From Phycisphaeraceae bacterium (GTDB lineage Bacteria; Planctomycetota; Phycisphaerae; Phycisphaerales; UBA1924), in assembly GCA_015200025.1 (NCBI GenBank), contig CP054186.1, positions 3,212,643 through 3,276,642 of the forward strand: DNA of 64,000 bases. Reading direction: 5' to 3'. The translations under genes and the position numbers were made by a program. The notes under the pieces were generated by a model. That model saw nothing but the letters and a program-made list of their open reading frames with translations, was not told the origin of the DNA and ran no database searches. Of this stretch, positions 7,944-15,775 are shown in pieces (the first letter of the stretch is position 1; every line of letters begins with the position of its first letter).

Positions 7944-9782
7944 ATGACGACCGTGCCGAAGGTTCCGGCGGTGGGCGGCGAGTCGGGGAAACCGGCGGGC
8001 GGGATCGATCCGCAGGCGGTGACGATCTCGGGGCTGGTGACGGAGCCGTCGTACGGGCCCGGGCGGTTGCCGTCGTCGCTGAGGGACGCGGCGTCGGTGG
8101 ACCGTGACCTCGGGAAGGGCGGGCGTCCCGGGGAGTTCCCGTACACGCGGGGGCTGTTCCCGTCGGGGTACAGGACGCGGCTGTGGACGATGCGTCAGTT
8201 CGCGGGGTTCGGGTCGGCGGACGACACGAACAAACGGTTCAAGTACCTCTTAGAGCAGGCCAAGGGGACGAGCGCGAACACGGGGCTGTCGACGGCGTTC
8301 GACCTTCCGACGCTGATGGGGCGTGACAGCGACGACCCGCTGTGCGCGGGGGAGGTGGGCAAGTGCGGGGTGGCGGTGTGCACGATCGAGGACATGCACC
8401 GCCTGTACGCGGACATCCCGATCGGGACGGTGACGGTGAGCCAGACGATCAACGGCCCGGCGTGCGTGATCTGGGCGATGTACCTGGCGATGGCGTTGCA
8501 GCGCGGGGTGTCGTGGTCGAGCCTGGGGGGGACGCTGCAGAACGACATCCTCAAGGAGTTCCACAGCCAGAACGAGTTCATCTACCCGCCGGACGCGAGC
8601 GTGAAGCTGGTGGTGGACACGATCGAGTTCCAGAGCCGGCACGTGCCGCGGTGGAACAGCGTGTCGATCTCGGGGTACCACATCCGCGAGGCGGGGAGCA
8701 CGGCGGTGCAGGAGCTGGCGTTCACGCTGCGGGACGGGATGGAGTACGTCGAGGCGTGCGTGGACCGGGGGCTGGAGCTGGACGACTTCGCGCCGAGGCT
8801 GAGTTTCTTCTTCAACAGCCACAACGAGTTTTTCGAGGAGATCTGCAAGCTGCGCGCGGCGCGCCGGCTGTGGGCGCGGGCGATGCGGGGGCGCTACGGG
8901 GCCGCGTCGGAGCGGTCGTGCTTCATGAAGACGCACGTGCAGACGGCGGGGTGCTCGCTGACGGAGCAGCAGCCGCTGAACAACATCGTGCGTGTGGCGT
9001 ACCAGGCGATGGCGGGGGTGCTGGGGGGGTGCCAGAGCCTGCACACGGACAGCATGGACGAGACGCTGGGGCTCCCGACGGAGCGGGCGGTGACGGTGGC
9101 GCTGCGGACGCAGCAGATCCTGGCGCACGAGACCGGGGTGACGCGCGTGGCGGACCCCCTGGGCGGGGCGTGGTTCATCGAGGACCTGACCGACCGGATG
9201 GAGCGGGGGGCGCTGGACCTGGTGCACGAGATCGACACGATGGGCGAGTACGGGGACTGGCGGGCGGCACGCGGCGGGGTGGGCGAGCAGGGCCCGCTGG
9301 CGGAGCACCCGGCGTACGGGCCGAGGAAGACCTTCGGGCGGGCGGTGATCAACGGGATCAACCGCGGGTACTTCCGCCGGCAGATCGCCGAGGCGAGCTA
9401 CCGGTTCAGCGAGGAGTGCGAGGCGGGGGACCGGCTGATCGTGGGGCTCAACGCGTACGTGGAGCCCGACGAGAAGAGGCCGATCGACATCCTGCAGATC
9501 CCGCACACGGTGGAGGTCGAGCAGGTCGACCGCCTGACGAGGTTCAAGAAGGCGCGGGACGCGGGGAAGGTGGAGCGGGCGCTGGAGCACATCCGTGCCG
9601 CGTGCCGCGGGGAAACTCGGGCGACGATGCACGAGTTGCCGGGCGTCGGGCCGGGCGGGCTCCACGCGACGAACGTGATGCCGGCGCTGGTGGACGGGGC
9701 GCTGGTGGGGTGCACGCTGGGTGAGATGGTGCAGGCGATGGCGGACATCTACGGGCGGTACATGGGCGGCCCGGAGTGGTGA
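7944..9782 (+). CDS. acyl-CoA mutase large subunit (methylmalonyl-CoA mutase family, no B12 domain)
   Basis: Substrate-binding (TIM-barrel) subunit of an adenosylcobalamin-dependent acyl-CoA mutase, 612 aa. Visible motifs are FPYTRG, WTMRQFAGFGSADD, STAFDLPTLMGRDSDD, SISGYHIREAGSTAVQELAF and VADPLGGAWFIEDLTD. The C-terminal B12-binding domain (DxHxxG) is missing, so a separate small subunit must exist elsewhere. The FPYTRG and RQFAGFG variants resemble the isobutyryl-CoA mutase or archaeal-type branch more than classic MutB, so the substrate may not be methylmalonyl-CoA. ATG 7944 has a strong GAAGGAG 8 bases upstream; an in-frame GTG at 7908 sits at the predicted transcription start and would add 12 residues. 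A PrpB-like lyase at the window end fits propionate metabolism. Confidence 0.88.
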   Translation: MTTVPKVPAVGGESGKPAGGIDPQAVTISGLVTEPSYGPGRLPSSLRDAASVDRDLGKGGRPGEFPYTRGLFPSGYRTRLWTMRQFAGFGSADDTNKRFKYLLEQAKGTSANTGLSTAFDLPTLMGRDSDDPLCAGEVGKCGVAVCTIEDMHRLYADIPIGTVTVSQTINGPACVIWAMYLAMALQRGVSWSSLGGTLQNDILKEFHSQNEFIYPPDASVKLVVDTIEFQSRHVPRWNSVSISGYHIREAGSTAVQELAFTLRDGMEYVEACVDRGLELDDFAPRLSFFFNSHNEFFEEICKLRAARRLWARAMRGRYGAASERSCFMKTHVQTAGCSLTEQQPLNNIVRVAYQAMAGVLGGCQSLHTDSMDETLGLPTERAVTVALRTQQILAHETGVTRVADPLGGAWFIEDLTDRMERGALDLVHEIDTMGEYGDWRAARGGVGEQGPLAEHPAYGPRKTFGRAVINGINRGYFRRQIAEASYRFSEECEAGDRLIVGLNAYVEPDEKRPIDILQIPHTVEVEQVDRLTRFKKARDAGKVERALEHIRAACRGETRATMHELPGVGPGGLHATNVMPALVDGALVGCTLGEMVQAMADIYGRYMGGPEW

Positions 9783-9797
9783 TGACGCGGTGCGCGG

Positions 9798-10358
9798 TTA
9801 TTTCAGCGCGTCGGTGACGGCCTTGCGTGCGGCGTCGGTGGTGGTCGTCGAGGGGAGCACGCCGATGACCTTGCGGGTCTCGGGGTTGACCAGGACGATC
9901 ACGCCGGTGGTCGCGCCGGCGTCGAGGGCCTTCCAGAGGTCGGGGAGGTTGAGGGCCGCGGTGAGGAACTCGGCCTGCTGACGCCCCGCGCCGGTCGAGA
10001 GGTCGTGGCGGAGGAACAGGACCGGGCGGTCGTCGAACATCTGGGTCAGTCTCGCAAAGATCGCTTCGGCGGCCCTTGACTTGTCGCACCAGTCGGCGTG
10101 GGCGAGGGCGGCGATGAGCCTGGGCTTGCGGTGTTCGGCCCGGGGCTCGGTGAGCCTCGAGGGGGGCGCGGGCTCGATCTGGGGCTTGAGCGGCGAGGGC
10201 GGGAGGGGTTGGGGCACCGTCGGGAGGGGCCTCGGGGTGGGCTGTTGGGCCGGAGAGGGCTGAGGGGCTGTGGTCGGCGGCTGAAGGACGGGCGCGGGGG
10301 AGGCGATCAGGAGGGAGGCGAGGGTGATCGGGAGCAGCGCGATCGTTGGGGCGTGCAT
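9798..10358 (-). CDS. exported thioredoxin-like protein with a WCDKS active-site variant
   Basis: Small exported protein (186 aa) with a hydrophobic N-terminal signal (residues 1-20), a Pro-rich linker of about 50 residues and a thioredoxin-like domain. The active-site region reads ADWCDKSR near residue 90: the first Cys is kept but the second Cys of CxxC is Ser. Disulfide exchange would therefore have to be monothiol, or the domain may only bind. The downstream strand TGVIVLVNPETRKVIGVLP fits the thioredoxin fold, though the cis-Pro is not obvious. A GGAGG site lies 5 bases before the ATG. It is convergent with the mutase gene, with a 15-base gap. The fold call is moderately sure and the function unknown. 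Confidence 0.7.
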   Translation of the reverse strand: MHAPTIALLPITLASLLIASPAPVLQPPTTAPQPSPAQQPTPRPLPTVPQPLPPSPLKPQIEPAPPSRLTEPRAEHRKPRLIAALAHADWCDKSRAAEAIFARLTQMFDDRPVLFLRHDLSTGAGRQQAEFLTAALNLPDLWKALDAGATTGVIVLVNPETRKVIGVLPSTTTTDAARKAVTDALK

Positions 10359-10483
10359 GGGACCTCCGGTGCTGAGCGGTGTTGGCGACGAAGGTTCAAC
10401 CGCCGGTCGTGGTCGGGGGTTGCCGGCGTGCCCCGCGGCGGGGGCGTGGGGGGCGGGCGGGGGCTCGATGGGCGTTGGGGAAC

Positions 10484-10489
10484 TATGGT
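10484..10489 (+). promoter_or_regulatory. -10 box for ribF
   Basis: TATGGT ends 9 bases before GTG 10499. No ribosome-binding site is visible. It would drive the three overlapping genes ribF, DHH phosphoesterase and DNA methyltransferase. Confidence 0.5.
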
Positions 10490-10498
10490 TGACGTGAC

Positions 10499-11494
10499 GT
10501 GAAGGACGGAGCGACGCCGGCGACGGCGGTGATGATCGGGACGTTCGACGGCGTGCACGCGGGGCACGCGGCGCTGGTCCGCCGCGCCCGCGAGCGGGTC
10601 GGTCCGGGCGGTCGGGTGGTGGCGTTGTCGTTCGACCCGCACCCGGTGTCGGTGCTCAGGCCGGGCCGCGAGCCGGCGCTGTTGACGGACTTTGCGACCC
10701 GGGCGGGGCTGCTGCGAGCGTTGGGGGTGGACGGTGTGGAGCGTTTGGTGCCGACGCCGGACCTGCTGGACATGACGCCCGGGGCGTTTGTCGCGTGGGT
10801 GGTGGAGCGTCATCGGCCCGTGGTGTTCGTCGAGGGCGAGGGGTTCCGGTTCGGGCGTGGTCGGAGTGGGACGCTGGACGATCTGGCGGCGATGGGCGCG
10901 GGGATGGGCTTTGCCGTGGAGGTTGTGGGGGGGAGCGGTGGGGCGGGCGGGGTCTGTGCGATGATGTCGGACGGGTCGTTGGTGAGGGTGTCGAGCAGCC
11001 TGGTGCGTTGGCTGCTCCGGCACGGGCGGGTGGAGGACGCGGCGTCGGCGCTGGGCCGACGGCACCGCGTGGAAGGCGTGGTCACGCCCGGGGATCGGCG
11101 CGGGAGGACGGTGGGGTTCCCGACGGCGAACGTGTCGGGGATCGGGACGCTGGTGCCCGGGGACGGGGTGTACGCGTGCGTGGCGGAGATGCCGGACGGT
11201 CGCCGGTACGCGTCGGCGGTGAACATCGGCGCGAGGCCGACGGTCGGTGGGCACGAGCGGCGGGTCGAGGCGCACCTTCTTCTGGACGGGGATCGTCTGT
11301 GGCCGGGCGGCGATGGGCCGGAGTATGGGTGGAGGGTGTCGTTGGAGTTCGCGGGGTGGGTGCGTGAGGAGATGCGTTTCGGGTCGGTGGGTGCGTTGGT
11401 GGAACAGATCGGGCGCGACGTGGCGCGGGCCCGGGGCATCGTGGGCGGGGAGGCAAGTCCGGGCGTGACGCCGCGGGCGGAGGCGTTCGTATGA
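10499..11494 (+). CDS. ribF: bifunctional riboflavin kinase / FAD synthetase
   Basis: Makes FMN and FAD from riboflavin (331 aa). The N-terminal adenylyltransferase domain has GTFDGVHAGH near residues 14-23 with the HxGH nucleotide motif, SFDPHPV near 43, and a variant of the (S/T)SSxxR motif, VSSSLVR, near 165. The C-terminal riboflavin kinase domain carries GRTVGFPTANV near 201 and VNIGARPTVGG near 241. The start is GTG 10499, behind a TATGGT box. Its stop codon overlaps the next start (ATGA), so it heads a translationally coupled three-gene run. Confidence 0.92.
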   Translation: MKDGATPATAVMIGTFDGVHAGHAALVRRARERVGPGGRVVALSFDPHPVSVLRPGREPALLTDFATRAGLLRALGVDGVERLVPTPDLLDMTPGAFVAWVVERHRPVVFVEGEGFRFGRGRSGTLDDLAAMGAGMGFAVEVVGGSGGAGGVCAMMSDGSLVRVSSSLVRWLLRHGRVEDAASALGRRHRVEGVVTPGDRRGRTVGFPTANVSGIGTLVPGDGVYACVAEMPDGRRYASAVNIGARPTVGGHERRVEAHLLLDGDRLWPGGDGPEYGWRVSLEFAGWVREEMRFGSVGALVEQIGRDVARARGIVGGEASPGVTPRAEAFV

Positions 11495-12573
11495 GCACGG
11501 CGGCGTCGGAGGGCGGCGGGGGCTGGGTGTCGACGGTCACGATCGCGGAGGCCGCGGCGTGGCTGTCGCGGTGCCGGCGTGTGGTGGTGACGACGCACAT
11601 GAAGCCCGACGGTGACGCGGCGGGGTCGGCGGTGGGGCTGGTGCGGGCGCTGGCGGCGAAGGGGATCGCGGCGCGGGCGTGGTTCGCGGGCCCGCTCCCG
11701 GGGTGGCTCGCGTGGTTCGCCGGGGAGACGGGGTTCGGGGCGTGGGAGCGGGACGGAGCGCCGGCGGACGAGCCCGACGGTGTGGTGGTGGTGGACACGG
11801 GCTCGTGGACGCAACTGGAGGCGCAGGCGCCGTGGCTTCGGGGCCGGGGCGGGAAGACGCTGGTGATCGATCACCATCGGCGCGGTGACGCCGACGTGGG
11901 CGAGCGGCGCGTGATCGAGACCGCGAAGGCGGCGGCGTGCCAGCCGGTGGCGGCGTTGTGCGCGGCGTTGCTGGGCGTCGAGGCGTCGCGGCTCCCGGTA
12001 GGGGTCGCGCAGGCGTTGTACCTGGGGCTGGCGACGGACACGGGGTGGTTCCGGCACAGCAACGTGAGCCCGGAGGTGATGCGTCTGGCGGCGTCGTTGC
12101 TCGAGGCGGGCGCGGACGCCGAGGCCCTCTACCGGAACATCGAGCAGCAGAACACGGCGGCGCGGTTCCGGCTCATGGCGAGGGCGCTGGCGTCGCTCGA
12201 ACTGGCGGGGGGCGGGCGCGTGGGCGTGATCAGCCTGACGGCGAAGGATTTCAAAGAGGCCGGTGCGTCGGCGGACGAATCGGGCGGGTTCATCGACCTG
12301 CCCCAGACCATCGGGTCGGTGGAGGTCTCGGTCCTGTTGACGGAGGGCGAGCCCGAGGCCGGCGCGGCGGGCGGGGGTGGGATTGAGGGTGGGGGCGTGG
12401 GTGGGGGCGTGGTGACGAAGGTGAGTTTGCGGAGCAAGACGGACGCGGTGGACGTGGACCTGGTTGCCCGGACGATGGGCGGCGGTGGGCACAAGCGTGC
12501 GGCTGGGGCGAAGGTCAGGGCGGGCCTGGCCGAGGCTCGGACGCGGGTGCTGGCCGCGTTGGGGGTTTCATGA
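11491..12573 (+). CDS. DHH-family phosphoesterase (NrnA-like)
   Basis: Cytoplasmic DHH/DHHA1 phosphoesterase of 360 aa, of the type that degrades nano-RNA or dephosphorylates pAp (NrnA). Metal-binding motifs are visible: TTHMKPDGDAAGSAVG near residue 33, VVVVDTG near 91, and the DHH signature VIDHHRRGD near 126. A LATDTGWFRHSN motif is near 172 and the DHHA1 substrate motif GGGGHKRAAG is near 330. A Gly/Val-rich insert (residues 292-308) precedes the last domain. Start ATG overlaps the ribF stop by four bases and its own stop overlaps the next start, so all three genes are coupled. Confidence 0.88.
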   Translation: MSTAASEGGGGWVSTVTIAEAAAWLSRCRRVVVTTHMKPDGDAAGSAVGLVRALAAKGIAARAWFAGPLPGWLAWFAGETGFGAWERDGAPADEPDGVVVVDTGSWTQLEAQAPWLRGRGGKTLVIDHHRRGDADVGERRVIETAKAAACQPVAALCAALLGVEASRLPVGVAQALYLGLATDTGWFRHSNVSPEVMRLAASLLEAGADAEALYRNIEQQNTAARFRLMARALASLELAGGGRVGVISLTAKDFKEAGASADESGGFIDLPQTIGSVEVSVLLTEGEPEAGAAGGGGIEGGGVGGGVVTKVSLRSKTDAVDVDLVARTMGGGGHKRAAGAKVRAGLAEARTRVLAALGVS

Positions 12574-13598
12574 GTATTCACGGCGGACCGGGTCGGGGCG
12601 GGAGGCCGAGATCGGCGGGCGGTGGATCGCAGCGGCCCACGCTGAGGCTGATGACCACGACGCTGTGGGAGTACCCCAGCCAGCACTACGACCCGTGGAA
12701 CACGGACCCGGCGTGCGTGGGGTGGAAGGGCGGAGCGGGGGGAGGAGGCGGGGCGGGGGCACGGCCCGGGATGCAGGGGGACAAGGGGTACGTGGGGGCG
12801 ACGCCGTCGTGGGTGATCTGGCAGTTGCTCATGCGGTACACGCGGGAGGGGGACGTGGTGGTGGACCCGATGTGCGGGAGCGGGACGACGCTGGACGTGT
12901 GCCGGGACACGGGTCGGCGGGGGCTGGGGTTCGATGTGTCGCCGCGGCGAGAGGATATCGGCGGGGCGGACGCGCGGGCGTTGCCGCTGGTGGACGGGGC
13001 GGCGGACTTCGTGTTCGTGGACCCGCCGTACTCGACGCACGTGGCGTACAGCGACGAGCCGGGGTGCATCGGGCGCCTGGACGCGGGCGGCGCGGACGGC
13101 GGGCGGGCGTACTACACGGCGATGGAGGGGGTGATCGCCGAGGCGTCGCGCGTGCTCAAGGATCGGCGGTACCTGGGGCTGTACGTCAGCGACAGTTACC
13201 GTAAGGGTGGGGCGGGCCGAACCGGCGAGATGATGCCAATCGGGTTCGAGCTGTTCGCGAGGCTCCGGCGATGGTTCCGCCCGATCGACGTCGTGGTGGT
13301 GACGAGGGGGAACCGCAAGCTCGAGCGAGGGAACTGGCACAAGACCGCGGCGGACGAGAACTTTTTCCTTCGAGGGTTCAACTACCTCTTCATCATGAAG
13401 AAGGAGATGGGCCTCAAGGGCGGTTCGGCGCCCCGCGGGGACGGGCCGCCGGGGCCCGGCGGTGGGACGCGCGCGGGCGGGGGCGTGAAGGGGGATCGAA
13501 CGATCGGCGAGAAGGGAGGCGTGAAGGGCGGTGGGAAGGGAGGCGGGGCGAGGCGTGGGCTCAGCGGGCCGAGCGGGCCTGGTTCACGGCGTCGATGA
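12570..13598 (+). CDS. DNA methyltransferase-like protein (N4/N6 amino-methyltransferase fold), orphan
   Basis: SAM-dependent methyltransferase, 342 aa. The N-terminal portion has YPSQHYDPWN and TPSWVIWQLL (motif X-like), then VVVDPMCGSGTTLD (motif I, near residue 97), then FVDPPYSTHVAY (motif IV, DPPY, near 150) and FNYLFIMKK at the end of the domain. The DPPY motif indicates transfer to an exocyclic amino group, most likely adenine N6 or cytosine N4, although an RNA target cannot be excluded. The order X-I-IV differs from the common beta class. The last 60 residues are Gly/Lys/Arg-rich and may bind nucleic acid. No restriction gene is adjacent. The start overlaps the previous stop (ATGA), and the 3' end overlaps the convergent dsbD gene by 38 bases. 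Confidence 0.75.
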   Translation: MSIHGGPGRGGRPRSAGGGSQRPTLRLMTTTLWEYPSQHYDPWNTDPACVGWKGGAGGGGGAGARPGMQGDKGYVGATPSWVIWQLLMRYTREGDVVVDPMCGSGTTLDVCRDTGRRGLGFDVSPRREDIGGADARALPLVDGAADFVFVDPPYSTHVAYSDEPGCIGRLDAGGADGGRAYYTAMEGVIAEASRVLKDRRYLGLYVSDSYRKGGAGRTGEMMPIGFELFARLRRWFRPIDVVVVTRGNRKLERGNWHKTAADENFFLRGFNYLFIMKKEMGLKGGSAPRGDGPPGPGGGTRAGGGVKGDRTIGEKGGVKGGGKGGGARRGLSGPSGPGSRRR

Positions 13599-15522
13599 CG
13601 TCGGCGTTGGTGGCGCCGAAGTAGAGCTTGGCGACGGGGTTGGTCTTGGTGTCGGCCCGGGCGGGGGCGTGGAAAGCGACGACGGGGATGCCGGTCTCGT
13701 TGAGGGACTTGAGGTAGCCCCAGGCGGGGTCCTTGCGGTTGGTCAGGTCGACCTTGAAGGCGGCGACGTCGGGAGCCTCGAGGGCGCGGACGACCTCGTC
13801 GCTGTTCAGCACGGTCGCTTCGAGGATCTTGCAGTTGATGCACCAGGTGGCGGTGAAGTCGGCGACGATGACCTTGCCGGCCTTGACGGCGGCGTCGAAA
13901 GCCTCGGGCGTGTAGGGCTTCCACAGGGCCTTGTCGCCCATCGCGTAGGCGGACTTCGCGATGTCGGTCTGCCAGAGGGCCCAGGCCGAGGTCGAGCCCG
14001 CGATGACCAGCGCGACGATCGAGAACACGGCGCGGCGGACGCCCGAGGCCGTGATCTGGAACGTACGGAGGGCGAGCCACAGGCCCGCGAGCACGGCGAA
14101 GAGGGCCACGCCCCACCAGTGGACCACGCCCGCGAGGTAGGGCATCTCGGCCAGGAGCGAGATCAGCCCGCTGCCCAGAAAGAACGCGGCGGCGGCCAGG
14201 AGCAGGAGCCCCATGATCTGCTTGACCAGCTCGCTCGCGGGCCCCGCGCGGGGGACGAAATCGGCGAGGGAAGGCTTGATCGCCAGGACGGCGTAGGGGA
14301 GGGCCATGCCCACGCCCACGGCGGTGAACGTCGCGAGCGAGACGGCCTGGGACTGGAGGGCGGCCCAGGCGATGGCGGCGCCGATGAAGGGCCCGAAGCA
14401 GGGCGTCCCGAGGATCGCGGTCATGACACCGAAGAGGAACGACCCGGGCGCGGTCTCGAGGCGAGGGGAGTAGGCCGAGACCGACGCGGGGAGTTCCATG
14501 GTGAAGGCGCCCATCATGCCCAGGGCCATGGCGGCGACGACGGCGGCGACGATGATGTTGAAGAACGGGTTGGCGAAGAGCTCGGAGACCGCGGAGACGG
14601 ACTTGACGGAGACGATCAAGAGCCCGATGACGAGCCAGAACGCGATGATCCCGGCGGCCATCAGCAGCCCGAGGGAGGCGCGGCGGGCCGAGGACCCGTG
14701 CGCGTGGTGCTGGAGGCTCATGATCTTGATCGGGATCACCGGGAGCACGCACGGGGTCAGGTTCAGGATGAACCCGGCGACCAGGGCCGCCAGCAGCACG
14801 GGGACCAGGCCCGAGATGTTGGCCTTTAGCCCGAAGAGGTTGAACTGGATCGTGTCGTTGCGGCCCTTGGTCGCGGCCTCGGGCGCGGGCGAGGGCGGCG
14901 GGGGGGGGGCGGCCCCGATGGTGTCGAAAATCGTCGGCGAAAGGCCGGGCGTCATCGACGGGTCGTGGGCTTTCGCGCCGGCCGGGTTGATGTCGATCTC
15001 GACGGACAGGTCGGCGTCCTCGGGGGCCAGGCAGAGCGAGTCGTTGCAGGCTTGCCAGGAGGCCGAGACCTTGAGCGTGCGCACGCCCGGGGCGGCGTCG
15101 GGGGCGACGCGGAAGGGGATGTAGACGCGGGCGAGGTCCTTGTAGACGGGCAGCAGGGTCGGCTGACCCGTGAAGTTGACCTCGACGTTGTAGGACGTGG
15201 GCCACTGGGGCGTGCCGAAGGTGAGGCCCGGGGCGGGCGCGGGCGTGGCCTCGGTGGGCGTGGGCTCGAAGTCGATGCCCTTGAGGGTCTTGTCGGCGTC
15301 CCAGGTGTAGACGTGCCACCCGGGCTCCATGGTGAAGGAGAGGACCAGGACGCCCGAAGAGCCCGGGGCGATGGAGGCCGGGGAGACGGCGAGCGAGGGG
15401 CGGACCTCCTGGGCGAGCGCGTTCGTGCCGGCTGGGGCGAGGATCGCGAGGAAGGCGGCGGCGAGCGCGATGAGGAACGGGGGGAGACGGGAGGCGAGCG
15501 GCGCGGAGCATCGGTGGGTCAT
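13561..15522 (-). CDS. dsbD: thiol:disulfide interchange protein DsbD
   Basis: Inner-membrane reductant carrier that moves electrons from cytoplasmic thioredoxin to exported proteins (653 aa). A signal sequence is followed by a periplasmic alpha domain with paired cysteines in WQACNDSLCLAP. Next comes a membrane domain of about eight helices carrying the redox cysteines in NLTPCVLPVIPIK and GTPCFGPFIG. A C-terminal thioredoxin domain has FTATWCINCKILE. All six functional cysteines are present. ATG 15522 is chosen because a TAATGT box ends 5 bases upstream; an ATG at 15531 would add three residues. Partners in the window could be the exported thioredoxin-like proteins at 9.8 and 53.4 kb (inference). 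Confidence 0.92.
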   Translation of the reverse strand: MTHRCSAPLASRLPPFLIALAAAFLAILAPAGTNALAQEVRPSLAVSPASIAPGSSGVLVLSFTMEPGWHVYTWDADKTLKGIDFEPTPTEATPAPAPGLTFGTPQWPTSYNVEVNFTGQPTLLPVYKDLARVYIPFRVAPDAAPGVRTLKVSASWQACNDSLCLAPEDADLSVEIDINPAGAKAHDPSMTPGLSPTIFDTIGAAPPPPPSPAPEAATKGRNDTIQFNLFGLKANISGLVPVLLAALVAGFILNLTPCVLPVIPIKIMSLQHHAHGSSARRASLGLLMAAGIIAFWLVIGLLIVSVKSVSAVSELFANPFFNIIVAAVVAAMALGMMGAFTMELPASVSAYSPRLETAPGSFLFGVMTAILGTPCFGPFIGAAIAWAALQSQAVSLATFTAVGVGMALPYAVLAIKPSLADFVPRAGPASELVKQIMGLLLLAAAAFFLGSGLISLLAEMPYLAGVVHWWGVALFAVLAGLWLALRTFQITASGVRRAVFSIVALVIAGSTSAWALWQTDIAKSAYAMGDKALWKPYTPEAFDAAVKAGKVIVADFTATWCINCKILEATVLNSDEVVRALEAPDVAAFKVDLTNRKDPAWGYLKSLNETGIPVVAFHAPARADTKTNPVAKLYFGATNADVIDAVNQARSAR

Positions 15523-15527
15523 GCGTG

Positions 15528-15533
15528 ACATTA
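15528..15533 (-). promoter_or_regulatory. -10 box for dsbD
   Basis: TAATGT on the minus strand ends 5 bases before ATG 15522 and overlaps the alternative ATG 15531, which argues for the shorter protein. Confidence 0.5.
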
Positions 15534-15775
15534 GACGACGGCCGCGGCGGACGGGTTCGCCCGGTGGTCGGGGAGTTTGTTCGGCTCGCGTGAGGACGGG
15601 GGCCCGAGGGTGCGGCGTGTTCGGTCGGGTGGTTATTGGGCGTGTGGCGAGGAATGCGCGGATCGGACGGGACGGCGCGGGAGTGGCGGGGTGGATGCTC
15701 AAGGGTGCGGCGGCCGGTCACCGATGAGGACGTGTGGCGGATGGGTCGGCGGGTGGGACGCGGAGGAGCGGCGGG

